Shown: positions 47,262-56,235, counted from the stretch's first letter. The stretch: 64,000 nt of DNA from Sphingomonas montanisoli (GCF_008274695.1 NZ_VTOU01000003.1:558001-622000); one strand, 5' to 3'. Made by a program: numbers and translations. Notes: generated from the sequence alone by a model not told the origin.

Positions 47262-48038
47262 TCAGAAGGCGTAGGTGACCGAGCCGACGACGCCGGCCTT
47301 GCCGACATTCTTGCCGGCGGTGCCGACGAACTCGCCCTTCTTGGCGTCGGTATCGACATAAGCGATCCCGAAGGTCGCGTTCCTCCAAGTGTATGTCGCG
47401 CCCAGATTCCAGTCGACATAGTTCTTGAGATTCGCGGTCAGGAAGCTGCGGCCCTTCGAATATCCGACATGGCCGGTCAGGCCGAAGCCCGTATCGGGAA
47501 TTGTATAACCGGCTTCGCCATAGAGATAGAGATTGTCGTTCTTGGTGTTCGCGCCGCTGGCGAGGCCCTTCTGCTTGGGATCATAAGCGAAGCCGCCCTT
47601 CACCGTCGCGGGGCCGAACGCGCCCTTGGCCGAACCGTAGATTTCGAGAAAGTCGGTGTTGGCCGCCTTGTCCGCGCTGGGATAGACATAATAGAGCAGG
47701 CCGCCGTCGAGCGTGACGTTGTCGATCGTCTTCGAATAGCCCGCGATCAGATCGAGCTCGGCATCGGCGCCGGCCGCGACATAATCATCGATCGTCGACG
47801 ACCAGAAGCTCGCATAGAGGCCCGAACTGTGGGTGATCGTGGCGCTCGCCTGCGGCGCGATGTGCAGGTTCGTCTGCGAGACGCCGCGAAAGCGATAATC
47901 GCTGACGAGAGCCGCCGAGCCGGTGAGCGTGAAATCGGACGCGGGCGCGTCCTGAGCGAGCGCCGGCGTGGCGACAGCCGTCAGCGCGAGGGCCGAGCCC
48001 ATAGTGAGAGCCAAGCGGCCGATCAGGGTGGAGCGCAT
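47262..48038 (-). CDS. TorF-family putative porin
   Basis: This 258-residue outer-membrane protein has a signal peptide ending in PALAQDAP. Its body is a beta-barrel with the family opening FTLTGSAALVSDYRFRGVSQ, alternating strands (GLYASFWSSTIDDY, LYLYGEAGYTIPDTGF), and a terminal aromatic residue (GSVTYAF). TorF proteins were named as putative porins of proteobacteria, and the transported solute is unknown. The ATG at 48038 has AAGGGG at suitable spacing. It is monocistronic, ending at a strong terminator. Confidence 0.9.
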   Translation of the reverse strand: MRSTLIGRLALTMGSALALTAVATPALAQDAPASDFTLTGSAALVSDYRFRGVSQTNLHIAPQASATITHSSGLYASFWSSTIDDYVAAGADAELDLIAGYSKTIDNVTLDGGLLYYVYPSADKAANTDFLEIYGSAKGAFGPATVKGGFAYDPKQKGLASGANTKNDNLYLYGEAGYTIPDTGFGLTGHVGYSKGRSFLTANLKNYVDWNLGATYTWRNATFGIAYVDTDAKKGEFVGTAGKNVGKAGVVGSVTYAF

Positions 48039-48201
48039 CAATTTATACCCCTTGAACGTGGTTTCCACGTTCCCCCTGCGCTGCCCGGGGCATGACCTCT
48101 GACCTTGCGGCCGGGCACGCTTCCCTGACGAGACATGTGTCTATTGCGCCTCGCTATCGCAGCGCACAACGCCAAATTACATCATTTATTGCTAGATCAT
48201 G

Positions 48202-48229
48202 ACTACTGTTGCGGCAGAGCAACAGTAGT
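48202..48229. promoter_or_regulatory. Dyad upstream of the TorF porin gene
   Basis: A perfect 11-bp inverted repeat ACTACTGTTGC / GCAACAGTAGT with a 6-base spacer lies in the 280-bp gap between the porin gene and the small hypothetical gene. The surrounding sequence is AT-richer than the average for the window, as expected for a promoter. It may be an operator or, less likely, a terminator without a T tract. Confidence 0.5.
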
Positions 48230-48318
48230 TCTGGCGCTGTAGACCGTGTTTTGAAGGCGCTCAGCGCTCCTCCTGGGCCGACTTCACGCGATTTTAACGG
48301 AGGTCGGGCGATATCGTC

Positions 48319-48726
48319 GTGATCGCCCCGTTTTCAGAAAGCGCGTCCGTGTCGTTCCTGTCGAAGATCGAAATCGCCCCCGTTCAGGCTGACGACGCCG
48401 CACCGCGGCATGATGCGCTGTTCGATACGCTTTCGGTGCTGTCCGATATCGGCCGCGTCACCGGCGGGCAGGCGGCGACCCAGCCGAACCGGTCACGCCC
48501 GCACGAAATCGCCGCCCGATATCACGCGGCAGGATCGTTGACGCGCGTGACGGTGATGCGGATCGCCGGCGATGCCGAGCGGATGGCGGCGGCGGGCCTG
48601 CGCGCCGTGCTGGCCGATCGGGCGGGCACACCATCGACCGCGGCGGCGGCGCGCCTCCTGGCCGACTCGATCGGCGCGGCGTTCAGCCGGATCGATGCGC
48701 TGCTGCCCCAGGCCGAACTCTCGTAA
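48319..48726 (+). CDS. Small hypothetical protein
   Basis: This 135-residue frame has a helical, alanine-rich C-terminal half (EIAARYHAAGSLTRVTVMRI, AAAARLLADSIGAAF). I recognise no family. Codon usage looks like that of its neighbours and no overlapping gene competes. The start could be GTG at 48319, with GGAGG at 48299-48303 but long spacing, or GTG at 48349 (SFLSKIEIAP). The convergent gap to metC is filled by a repeat. Confidence 0.5.
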   Translation: MIAPFSESASVSFLSKIEIAPVQADDAAPRHDALFDTLSVLSDIGRVTGGQAATQPNRSRPHEIAARYHAAGSLTRVTVMRIAGDAERMAAAGLRAVLADRAGTPSTAAAARLLADSIGAAFSRIDALLPQAELS

Positions 48727-48854
48727 GTCCTCCCCCGGCGGGGGAGGTGGCAGTCCATAGGACTGACGGAGGGGTATTTGCCGGCAGCGATGCCACAAGC
48801 CTCTAGCTACCCCTCCACCGGCTACGCCGGTCCCCCTCCCCCTCCGGGGGAGGA
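48727..48854. repeat. GC-rich terminal-inverted-repeat element, family B copy 1
   Basis: Ends CCTCCCCCGGCGGGGGAGG and CCTCCCCCTCCGGGGGAGGAT share the outer pattern of family A. The interior is different: GGCAGTCCATAGGACTG and ACCGGCTACGCCGGT hairpins around GGAGGGGTATTTGCCGGCAG. It fills exactly the gap between the convergent hypothetical gene and metC. The reverse-orientation partner is at 50727-50856, and a truncated one is at 59325-59413. Confidence 0.9.
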
Positions 48855-50051
48855 TCAGAGGGCGGCGGCGTAACGCGCCAACCCCGCTTCGAGATCGGCG
48901 ATCAGATCGTCGGGATCTTCGAGGCCGATATGGAAACGGATCGCCGGCCCTTCCGCCTGCCACTTCGTTGCCGATCGCACCGGCGAAGGATCGACCGGCA
49001 GCGCAAGGCTTTCATAGCCACCCCAGCTATAGCCGATCCCGAACAGAGCGAGCCCATCGATCAGCGCCGATCGCGCCTTGTCGTCACCCCCCTGCATCAC
49101 GACGGAGAACAGCCCCGACGCGCCCCTGAAATCGCGCTTCCACAGATCGTGGCCCGGGCAGGACGGCAAGGCAGGATGCAGGACGCGTGCGACCTCGGGC
49201 CGCGCTTCGAACCAGCGCGCGATCTTCAGCGCGCTTTCCTCATGCTGGCGCAGGCGAACCGCCAGCGTGCGCAGGCCCCGCGCGGCCAGATAGGCGTCGT
49301 CAGGACTGACGCACTGCCCCAGCGAATGCGCGGTGCGGCGGATCCTGTCGAACCAGGCCGCATTGGCGGTGGCCGATCCCATCATCACGTCCGAATGGCC
49401 GACGATATATTTGGTGCAGGCGAGGATCGAGATATCGACCCCCATGCCGATCGCGGGCAGCAGCAAAGGCGTCGCCCAGGTGTTGTCGATGATCGTGGCG
49501 ATGCCGTGTGCCTTTGCGACTTCGACGATCGCGGGCACGTCCTGCACCTCGAACGTCAGGCTGCCGGGGCTTTCGAGGAAGATCGCCTTCGTCCTGTCCG
49601 TGCACAGACCGGCGATGCCCGCGCCGATCGCGGGATCATAATAGGTCGTGGTGACGCCGATCTTCTTCAGCACATTGTCGCAAAAGGCGCGGCTCGGCTC
49701 ATAGGCGCTGTCGACCATCAGCAACTCGTCGCCCGGCTCCAGCACCGCGAGCAGCACGCCCGCGATCGCGGCGACGCCCGACGGATAGAGCATCGTGCCC
49801 TCCGCGCCCGGCTCCAGCTCGGTCAGCGCATCGGCGAGCGACCATATGGTCGGCGTGCCGCGCCGACCATAATAGAGGCCGTCATTGGGCCGCCGGGTCG
49901 AGGCACGCAGATGCGCGACGTCGTCGAACAGGATCGTCGATGCGCGCCAGACGGGCGGATTGACGATGCCCTGCGTCCATTCCTTGCGCCGTCCGGCGGT
50001 CGCGACGCGGGTGGCGGGGCGGAGGCGGGTGCGGTCCTGTTCGTCGTTCAT
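48855..50051 (-). CDS. metC: Cystathionine beta-lyase-like PLP enzyme
   Basis: This 398-residue Cys/Met metabolism enzyme has the family motifs YGRRGTPTIWSLADALTELE, MLYPSGVAAIAG, IIDNTWATPLLLPAIGMGVD and ILACTKYIVGHSDVMMG, where the lysine binds PLP. YSWGGYESLALP lies near the C-terminus. The sequence resembles the MetC group (cystathionine beta-lyase) more than MetB/MetZ, but these activities are hard to tell apart. ATG at 50051 is used, since the frame upstream is a shadow of queF. It is divergent from queF, with a repeat between. Confidence 0.88.
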   Translation of the reverse strand: MNDEQDRTRLRPATRVATAGRRKEWTQGIVNPPVWRASTILFDDVAHLRASTRRPNDGLYYGRRGTPTIWSLADALTELEPGAEGTMLYPSGVAAIAGVLLAVLEPGDELLMVDSAYEPSRAFCDNVLKKIGVTTTYYDPAIGAGIAGLCTDRTKAIFLESPGSLTFEVQDVPAIVEVAKAHGIATIIDNTWATPLLLPAIGMGVDISILACTKYIVGHSDVMMGSATANAAWFDRIRRTAHSLGQCVSPDDAYLAARGLRTLAVRLRQHEESALKIARWFEARPEVARVLHPALPSCPGHDLWKRDFRGASGLFSVVMQGGDDKARSALIDGLALFGIGYSWGGYESLALPVDPSPVRSATKWQAEGPAIRFHIGLEDPDDLIADLEAGLARYAAAL

Positions 50052-50102
50052 GGGCGTGGGATGGCGCGTGACAGCCTCGGTAGCAAGAGCACGCCACCGT
50101 TC

Positions 50103-50228
50103 AATCCTCCCCCGCCAGGGGGAGGTGGCGCCGAAGGCGACGGAGGGGGAGGATGCTAGGCGCCTGTTGGCCGCCGCCCTCCCCCCTCCGTCAGCTGCGC
50201 TGACACCTCCCCCTGGCGGGGGAGGATC
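50103..50228. repeat. GC-rich terminal-inverted-repeat element, family A copy 3
   Basis: Ends CCTCCCCCGCCAGGGGGAGG and CCTCCCCCTGGCGGGGGAGG enclose GTGGCGCCGAAGGCGACGG and CCGTCAGCTGCGCTGACACC. It lies in the divergent space between metC and queF, 42 bp before the queF start. Confidence 0.92.
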
Positions 50229-50270
50229 ATCGCGTTGGCGCAGTCCGCTACGCATCGCTATATCGCGCGC

Positions 50271-50723
50271 ATGGACACCACACCTTTGCATCTGGGCCAG
50301 ACGAGCGCCCTTCCCGCGACGCCGGAAGAGGCCGTGCTCGATTATGTGCCCAATCCGCGCGCCGGCACGCTCTATCTCGTGCGGTTCGCCGCGCCCGAAT
50401 TCACCTCGCTCTGCCCCGTCACCGGCCAGCCCGATTTCGCGCATCTGGTGATCGATTATGCCCCCGGCGACACGATCGTCGAATCCAAGTCGCTGAAGCT
50501 GTTCCTCGGATCCTTCCGCAACCATGCGGGCTTTCACGAGGATTGCACCGTCGGCATCGGCCAGCGCCTGTTCGACGAGATGAAGCCGAAATGGCTGCGC
50601 ATCGGCGGCTATTGGTATCCGCGCGGCGGCATTCCGATCGACGTTTTCTGGCAATCGAGCGCACCGCCCGAGGGGCTGTGGCTGCCCGATCAGGGTGTCG
50701 CGGGGTACAGAGGGCGGGGGTGA
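50271..50723 (+). CDS. queF: NADPH-dependent 7-cyano-7-deazaguanine reductase
   Basis: This 150-residue type I (single-domain) QueF reduces preQ0 to preQ1 in queuosine synthesis. It contains [20 protein letters not shown] with the catalytic cysteine (48) and aspartate (55), the [22 protein letters not shown]-binding motif, and FHEDCTVGI. The ATG at 50271 gives the conserved start. No preQ1 riboswitch is visible upstream, where a repeat element takes up most of the leader. Confidence 0.95.
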   Translation: MDTTPLHLGQTSALPATPEEAVLDYVPNPRAGTLYLVRFAAPEFTSLCPVTGQPDFAHLVIDYAPGDTIVESKSLKLFLGSFRNHAGFHEDCTVGIGQRLFDEMKPKWLRIGGYWYPRGGIPIDVFWQSSAPPEGLWLPDQGVAGYRGRG

Positions 50724-50726
50724 TTT

Positions 50727-50856
50727 AGATCCTCCCCCGGAGGGGGAGGGGGCCCGCGAAGCGGTGGAGGGGTATTGGCCGGCAGCGAACCGCTTGTGGC
50801 GAATACCCCTCCGTCAGTCCTGCGGACTGCCACCTCCCCCGCCGGGGGAGGATTTT
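50727..50856. repeat. GC-rich terminal-inverted-repeat element, family B copy 2 (reversed)
   Basis: This is the inverse of the copy at 48727-48854: it reads CCTCCCCCGGAGGGGGAGG first and CACCTCCCCCGCCGGGGGAG last, with matching CAGTCCTGCGGACTG and CGCGAAGCGGTGGAGGGG segments. It fills the gap between convergent queF and the S10 peptidase gene. Confidence 0.9.
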
Positions 50857-50860
50857 AGGC

Positions 50861-52387
50861 TTACCGCCCCGTGCCACCCTGCCGAATGAACGCCTTCACG
50901 TCGCTCGACAGCTTATGCAGATCCTCATCGCGGACGTACATCATGTGGCCCGCGTCGTAATAATGGAACTGGATGCGTGACGGGTCGAAGCCCGGGCGGT
51001 TCATCGAATATTCGGCGGCGAAGAAGGGGGTGGCGAAATCGTACCAGCCCTGCCCGACGAACACGCGCAGCCCGCTATTTTCGCGCAATGCCTGCCCCAG
51101 ATACGGCGCGACGTTGACATAGACGTCGCCGTCGCGGCCGCGTTGATCGTCAAGCTTCCATTCCCACGGGCCGACCGGGCCGATGGTGACGTAGCGCCGC
51201 TCCATCTTCAGCTTCAGGTCATCGCGCAGATAGGCGTTGATCGCGGCCGAATAGGCGCCGTCGATCGCGTAGAAGCTGGGATCGTTATCCGGCTCCTCAC
51301 CCGCGCGATCATAATCGACGCCCTTGTAACGAGTGTCGAGACGGCCGGTGGAGAAGCCGTCGGCGCGCAGCAGCTCCTTGTAGAAGCGGCCCGGCACGAC
51401 GCGCAGATTGGCGGTCTCCAGATATTGCTCGCTCAGGCCCGTATAGCGCGACAGCTGGGTGCGGACCTGCGCGCGTTCCTCGGCGGGCAACGTGTTGCCT
51501 TTGAGCAAGGCCGACGCATAGGGGCCAATCGCGAAGGCGCGCGCTTCGGCCGCCATCGCCGCCGCGCTGGCGGGCGGATTGGGCACCTTGTGATGATACC
51601 AGGCGGTCGTCGCCATCGACGGCAGGTTGAGGATGTAGGGCATTTCATTGCCCTGCACCTCGGCCGTCGCCCCGAAATCGAGGATCGACGAGATCAGGAT
51701 GATCCCGTTGAGCGACACGTCATTATATTGCCCCTCCAGCTCATGCGCGACCGCGACCGAGCGGGTGGTGCCATAGCTTTCGCCGCCCAGATATTTGGGC
51801 GAATTCCAGCGGCCATTGTCGTCGAGCCACTTGCGGATGAACTCGGCGACCGACTTGGCATCCTTCGACACGCCCCAATAATCCTTGGGATCGGTCTTCC
51901 CCAGCGCATGCGCGAAACCGGTGCCGACCGGATCGATAAAGACGACGTCGGTGACGTCGATCAGGCTGTCGGGGTTGTCGACGATCGGGAAGGGCGGCGC
52001 GCCGTCATCGCGCGCGTCCGACGGGATCACGACCCGCTTCGGCCCGAACGCGCCCATGTGCAGCCATACCGACCCCGAACCGGGGCCGCCGTTGAACAGG
52101 AAGGTGATCGGGCGCCTGGTGGGATCGGTCAGCCCGTCCTTGACGTAGCTGGTGGAGAAGATGGCGGCGAGCGGCTTGCCGTCCTTGTCCTTGAGATAGG
52201 TCTCGCCGGTCGTCGCGGTGTAGGCGACTGCCTGCCCGCCGAACGTGCCCCGGTGCTTGGTAACCGAGACGAGCGGCGGCGGAATCGGTGCATCCGCGGG
52301 CGCATCGGGCTTCTTCTCGTCGGCGGCGAGGGCAGCGATCGGGCTGAGCGCGAGCGCGATGGCCGCGAGGGAGGTGGTGAAACGCAA
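50861..52387 (-). CDS. S10 serine carboxypeptidase-like protein
   Basis: This 508-residue secreted alpha/beta-hydrolase has a signal peptide (ending AALAADE) and the S10 hallmark FLFNGGPGSGSVWLHMG near 94. The nucleophile is in YLGGESYGTTR near 203, and the Asp and His of the triad lie in WYDFATPFFAAEY and YYDAGHMMYV. Characterised S10 enzymes are carboxypeptidases active at acid pH, and bacterial roles are little known. The TTG start at 52387 has AAGGGG upstream. Confidence 0.88.
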   Translation of the reverse strand: MRFTTSLAAIALALSPIAALAADEKKPDAPADAPIPPPLVSVTKHRGTFGGQAVAYTATTGETYLKDKDGKPLAAIFSTSYVKDGLTDPTRRPITFLFNGGPGSGSVWLHMGAFGPKRVVIPSDARDDGAPPFPIVDNPDSLIDVTDVVFIDPVGTGFAHALGKTDPKDYWGVSKDAKSVAEFIRKWLDDNGRWNSPKYLGGESYGTTRSVAVAHELEGQYNDVSLNGIILISSILDFGATAEVQGNEMPYILNLPSMATTAWYHHKVPNPPASAAAMAAEARAFAIGPYASALLKGNTLPAEERAQVRTQLSRYTGLSEQYLETANLRVVPGRFYKELLRADGFSTGRLDTRYKGVDYDRAGEEPDNDPSFYAIDGAYSAAINAYLRDDLKLKMERRYVTIGPVGPWEWKLDDQRGRDGDVYVNVAPYLGQALRENSGLRVFVGQGWYDFATPFFAAEYSMNRPGFDPSRIQFHYYDAGHMMYVRDEDLHKLSSDVKAFIRQGGTGR

Positions 52388-52457
52388 TGTCGGTCCCCTT
52401 TTCGGTATGCGGGGACGCTAGCGGAGGCTGTGTTAGGGGGTCAATACGCCGATCTTT

Positions 52458-52580
52458 TCCTCCCCCGCCAGGGGGAGGTGGCGCCGAAGGCGACGGAGGG
52501 GGAGGATACGAGGCGCTCGTTAGCCGCCGTCCTCCCCCTCCGTCAGCTGCGCTGGCACCTCCCCCTGGCGGGGGAGGATG
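52458..52580. repeat. GC-rich terminal-inverted-repeat element, family A copy 4
   Basis: Nearly the same as the copy at 50103-50228: it has CCTCCCCCGCCAGGGGGAGG and CCTCCCCCTGGCGGGGGAGG ends with GTGGCGCCGAAGGCGACGG and CCGTCAGCTGCGCTGGCACC inside. It lies between the S10 gene start and the stop of the 2OG oxygenase gene, both on the minus strand. Confidence 0.92.
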
Positions 52581-52586
52581 AAAAGG

Positions 52587-53537
52587 TCAGATCAGCTTGA
52601 TCTCCTCCAGCCGCTCCTGGAGGAATCCGTGCGCGGTGATCGGCGTGGGGAACAGGTTGGGCCGGCCCTCACTCATCGTTTCCGGCAGCGTCTCGATCAG
52701 GAAATCGGGGCGGAAGTGGAGGAAGAAGGGCATCGAATAGCGCGGCAGGCCGCGCCGTTCGGGCGGCGGATTCATCACACGGTGGCTGGTCGACGGCAGC
52801 ACCTTGTTGGTCAGCCGCTCGAGCATGTCGCCGATGTTCACCACCAACTCGCCCTGCCGGATCTTCACCGGGATCCAGTGGCCCGATTTGTCGAGCAGCT
52901 CCAGCCCGCCCTCTTCGGCGCCGAGCAGCAAGGTGATCGTGTTGATGTCCTCATGCGCACCCGCGCGGATGCCGGGCGCGTCGGGGCCGATCGGCGGATA
53001 ATGGAGCAGGCGCAGAACGCTGTTCCCGTCCTTCACCGTGTCGACGAAATAATCGGGCGCGAGGCCCAGATAGCGCGCGATCGCCTCCAATATGCGAAGC
53101 CCCGCCGTGTCGAAGGCGGCGAACAGCTGCTGATAGGTTTCGCGGAAGCCGGGCACTTCGTCCGGCCACACGTTCGGCGCCATCTCGTCGGAGAATTTGT
53201 GGCCGGCGGGCAAATCGCGCCCGACATGCCAGAATTCCTTGAGATCGGGCTTGTCGTTGCCCTTGGCGGTCTCGATCCCGAACGCGGTATAGCCGCGCGC
53301 GCCGCCGCTGCCGGGGATCAGATAGTGGCGCTTCGTCTCGGTCGGCAGCGCGAAAAGCGCCTTGGACAGCTCTTCCGCCTTTGCGATCAATTCGGCGGGA
53401 ATGCCGTGATCGGCGACGACGGCGAAGCCGAACCGCTCGAACGAGCGGCCGATATCCTGCGCGAAGCCTTCGGGATCGCGATCGGCATCTTGCAACGAAA
53501 CGCTGGGGACGGTGTCGAGGTCTGCAATGTCGGTCAT
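52587..53537 (-). CDS. 2-oxoglutarate/Fe(II) oxygenase, isopenicillin N synthase family
   Basis: This 316-residue protein has an N-terminal DIOX_N region (FAQDIGRSFERFGFAVVADHG). The 2OG-Fe(II) core follows, with the HxD pair in RAGAHEDINTITLLLG, the second His in LPSTSHRVMNP, and RYSMPFFLHFRP, where Arg and Ser bind 2-oxoglutarate. The substrate is unknown. Bacterial members are often annotated as flavonol- or gibberellin-oxidase-like without evidence. The ATG at 53537 begins the conserved domain. Confidence 0.88.
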   Translation of the reverse strand: MTDIADLDTVPSVSLQDADRDPEGFAQDIGRSFERFGFAVVADHGIPAELIAKAEELSKALFALPTETKRHYLIPGSGGARGYTAFGIETAKGNDKPDLKEFWHVGRDLPAGHKFSDEMAPNVWPDEVPGFRETYQQLFAAFDTAGLRILEAIARYLGLAPDYFVDTVKDGNSVLRLLHYPPIGPDAPGIRAGAHEDINTITLLLGAEEGGLELLDKSGHWIPVKIRQGELVVNIGDMLERLTNKVLPSTSHRVMNPPPERRGLPRYSMPFFLHFRPDFLIETLPETMSEGRPNLFPTPITAHGFLQERLEEIKLI

Positions 53538-53585
53538 GGCACGAATATAGGCCCGCAAGACCGGCTCGTCACCCTCACGAAGCAG

Positions 53586-53602
53586 TTGGCGAATTCCGCC
53601 AA
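53586..53602. promoter_or_regulatory. Dyad TTGGCG-AATTC-CGCCAA, candidate operator
   Basis: A 6-bp perfect inverted repeat with 5-bp spacer lies 50 bp upstream of the 2OG oxygenase start, in the divergent space shared with the PspC-like gene. The size and position suit a repressor or LysR-type site. The cognate regulator is not known. Confidence 0.4.
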
Positions 53603-53744
53603 ACTTTGGTCGAAACCTCTCGCGCGTTCGTCGATCCTTCAGCCAAAATTCAGGAAAACCGGGGCATGAGCGATCTGGCACGGTCCATGCTGAGTAAACG
53701 GCATGACGGCGACGTAGGGTCGCCATGACCTTGGGGATTTCGAG

Positions 53745-54029
53745 ATGGAACGCGCGAACGGCAAATATTTCGACCGGGCCGACACGATGTTCGGTGTCTG
53801 CGAAGGAATCGGCACCGAATTGGGTTTCAACCCCAACATCCTGCGGATGGCCATCGGCGTTTGCCTGCTGCTCAGCCCGAAGATCACGATCGGCGTCTAT
53901 GTCGCCCTCGGCATCCTGCTGTTCGCGGCATACAAGCTGATGCCGAGCCGCAAGCGCGCGTCGGTCGTCGAAATCGGCCAGCGCAGCGAGCGGGCGGACG
54001 ACACACAGGAACTGGCGCAGGCTGCCTGA
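53745..54029 (+). CDS. PspC-domain protein
   Basis: This 94-residue protein has the PspC pattern ADTMFGVCEGIGTELGFNPN near 12-31. One transmembrane stretch (LRMAIGVCLLLSPKITIGVYVALGILLFA, split by a short polar turn) and a basic-to-acidic tail follow. PspC proteins act in the phage-shock envelope stress response, but psp genes are not adjacent. A hairpin GGCGAC / GTCGCC (53708-53724) lies just before the start. Confidence 0.85.
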   Translation: MERANGKYFDRADTMFGVCEGIGTELGFNPNILRMAIGVCLLLSPKITIGVYVALGILLFAAYKLMPSRKRASVVEIGQRSERADDTQELAQAA

Positions 54030-54066
54030 TCTGCGGCTTCCGGCCGAAACATCCACAACTTTATTG

Positions 54067-54096
54067 GGGCCTGCGCTTGAACGGCACAGGCCCTTT
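54067..54096 (+). terminator. Terminator after the PspC-like gene
   Basis: A 7-bp stem GGGCCTG / CAGGCCC (54067-54073 and 54087-54093) with a 13-base loop is followed by TTT. It lies 38 bp after the stop and before the HerA-like gene. Confidence 0.6.
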
Positions 54097-54116
54097 CCGT
54101 CAGAACGCAGCGCAGC

Positions 54117-55592
54117 ATGACAGCGCGAATCGATATGGGAGCGAGCGAGCGGGGCGAGAGCGTCTCCTTCGACATCGAGGAATTGCTCGCCACGCGCCTG
54201 CTCGTCCAGGGCAATTCGGGTTCGGGCAAGTCGCACCTGCTGCGCCGCCTGCTCGAAGGATCGGCGGGTCTCGTCCAGCAGGTCGTGATCGATCCCGAGG
54301 GCGATTTCGTGACCTTGGCCGACCGCTTCGGCCATGTCGCGATCCAGGCGGCCGACCATAGCGAGGCCGAGATCGCGCGCATCGCCAGCCGTATCCGCGA
54401 GCATCGCGTCTCGGTGATCCTCGCGCTCGACGAGCTGGAAGTCGACGCGCAGATGAAGTGCGCCGCGACCTTCCTGTCCGCCTTATTCGATGCCCCGCGC
54501 GACCATTGGTATCCCGCGCTGGTCGTGGTCGACGAAGCGCAGCTGTTCGCGCCTTCGGCGGCCGGCGAGGTTTCCGAAGAGGCGCGCCGCACCTCGCTCG
54601 CCGCGATGACCAACCTGATGTGCCGCGGGCGCAAGCGCGGACTCGCCGGCATCATCGCGACCCAGCGGCTCGCAAAGCTCGCGAAGAATGTCGCGGCGGA
54701 GGCCTCCAACTTCATGATGGGGCGCACCTTCCTGGATATCGACATGGCGCGCGCGGCCGACCTGCTGGGCATGGAGCGGCGCCAGGCCGAACAGATTCGC
54801 GATCTGCCGCGCGGCACCTTCCTGGCGCTCGGCCCCGCCGTGTCGCGCCGCCCGATCTCGGTGAAGGTCGGCGCGGTCGAAACGAGCGCGCGCAGCGGCA
54901 GCCCCAAGCTGATGCCCCTGCCCAGCGCCGCGCCGGCCGAGGATCTGCAGGGGCTGCTGTTCGCGCCCGGCAACGATCTGCCCCCGCCCCCCCCACCGCC
55001 GCGTGCGCCCGTCCCGACGTCGGACGACCTGCTGCGCGCGATCAGCCGGTCCGGACCGGCGCTGACGCCGACCGCAGCCCCATCCACACCCGCCATGCCC
55101 GAGGATGAGCGCGACGCGGTGATCGACACGGTGCTGCGCGAAATCGTCGAGGATCCCGACGCGACCTATCGCGCCGCCGCGATCCTTTTCCAGGATTTCG
55201 GCGTGCGCTGTCGCATGCACCGGCTCGCCAATCCGGGGCTCGACCTTCCCGGCTTCCGGCGCCGTCTCGCGATGGCGCGGGCGGGCCTTTATGGCGGGCT
55301 CGATGAAGGATGGCTCGACGCGATGGCGCTGGGCGCGACCTTGCCCGACGACATGCTTGCCCCTTTCCTGCTCGTCGCGCGCGCGGGCCGCGAAGGATCC
55401 GAAGCGCCGTCCGATTCGGCGCTCGCCGCCGTGTACGGCACCCACAGCCTCGGCCGCGTCCGCCGGCTGATCGCCTATATGGAAGAACAGGGCATCTTCG
55501 TCCTGCGCACCGACCTGGTCGGCAAGCGATCGATCAACATCCCGCGCCTGGGCTGGACGACCGCATCGGCGCTGCCCGAAGCGGCGGAATAG
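54117..55592 (+). CDS. HerA/FtsK-like ATP-binding protein
   Basis: This 491-residue protein has Walker [16 protein letters not shown] near 30-44, IDPEGDF, and Walker [14 protein letters not shown] near 141, then [12 protein letters not shown]. These are typical of HerA/VirD4-like DUF87 ATPases. After a proline-rich linker (about 285-310), a separate C-terminal part follows: a region with [20 protein letters not shown] and a winged-helix-like end. HerA proteins often act with NurA nucleases, which are absent here. It is conserved in sphingomonads as far as I recall, with unknown function. Confidence 0.82.
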   Translation: MTARIDMGASERGESVSFDIEELLATRLLVQGNSGSGKSHLLRRLLEGSAGLVQQVVIDPEGDFVTLADRFGHVAIQAADHSEAEIARIASRIREHRVSVILALDELEVDAQMKCAATFLSALFDAPRDHWYPALVVVDEAQLFAPSAAGEVSEEARRTSLAAMTNLMCRGRKRGLAGIIATQRLAKLAKNVAAEASNFMMGRTFLDIDMARAADLLGMERRQAEQIRDLPRGTFLALGPAVSRRPISVKVGAVETSARSGSPKLMPLPSAAPAEDLQGLLFAPGNDLPPPPPPPRAPVPTSDDLLRAISRSGPALTPTAAPSTPAMPEDERDAVIDTVLREIVEDPDATYRAAAILFQDFGVRCRMHRLANPGLDLPGFRRRLAMARAGLYGGLDEGWLDAMALGATLPDDMLAPFLLVARAGREGSEAPSDSALAAVYGTHSLGRVRRLIAYMEEQGIFVLRTDLVGKRSINIPRLGWTTASALPEAAE

Positions 55593-55635
55593 GCAGTCTC
55601 TTCCCCCGCGCGACCCCACCCGCTACAGCGCCTTC

Positions 55636-56235
55636 ATGATCCTGGTCATCGACAATTATGACAGCTTCACCTGGAACCTGGTCCATTATCTGATGGAACT
55701 GGGTGCCGAGGTCGAGGTCGTGCGCAACGACGCAATCGGCGTGGGACAGGCGATGTCGTCGGGCGCCGAGGCGTTCCTGATCTCGCCCGGGCCGTGCACG
55801 CCCAACGAAGCGGGGATCAGCCTGGATCTGGTCGCCGCCTGCGCGGAGGCGAAGCGGCCGCTGCTGGGCGTGTGCCTGGGCCACCAGTCGATCGGACAGC
55901 ATTTCGGCGGGCAGGTGATCCGCGCGCCGCAGTTGATGCACGGCAAGACCAGCCCGATCCTGCACGACGATACCGGCCTGTACGAAGGACTGCCCTCGCC
56001 CTTCACCGCGACGCGATACCATTCGCTGATCGTGCCCGAGGAGGGGATGCCCGCCGATCTGATCATCAACGCGCGAACCCCCGACGGGCAGGTGATGGGC
56101 GTGCGCCATGCGACGCTGCCGATCCACGGTGTCCAGTTCCACCCCGAAAGCATCGCGACCGAACATGGCCATGCGATGCTCGCCAACTTCATGCGCGCGG
56201 CGGGAATGCAGGTGAAAGAGCGGGCGACAGCTTGA
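55636..56235 (+). CDS. trpG: Anthranilate synthase component II
   Basis: This 199-residue glutaminase releases ammonia for TrpE. It shows [30 protein letters not shown], the nucleophile in [15 protein letters not shown] near 77, MHGKTSPI, and [14 protein letters not shown] with the catalytic His-Glu. It may also serve folate synthesis as PabA. The stop overlaps the trpD start, and trpE is not in the window. Confidence 0.96.
   Translation: MILVIDNYDSFTWNLVHYLMELGAEVEVVRNDAIGVGQAMSSGAEAFLISPGPCTPNEAGISLDLVAACAEAKRPLLGVCLGHQSIGQHFGGQVIRAPQLMHGKTSPILHDDTGLYEGLPSPFTATRYHSLIVPEEGMPADLIINARTPDGQVMGVRHATLPIHGVQFHPESIATEHGHAMLANFMRAAGMQVKERATA

Noticed and set aside
50229-50270. preQ1 riboswitch ahead of queF
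   Set aside because: Only 42 bp separate a repeat element from the start codon, and I see no preQ1-I or preQ1-II pattern.
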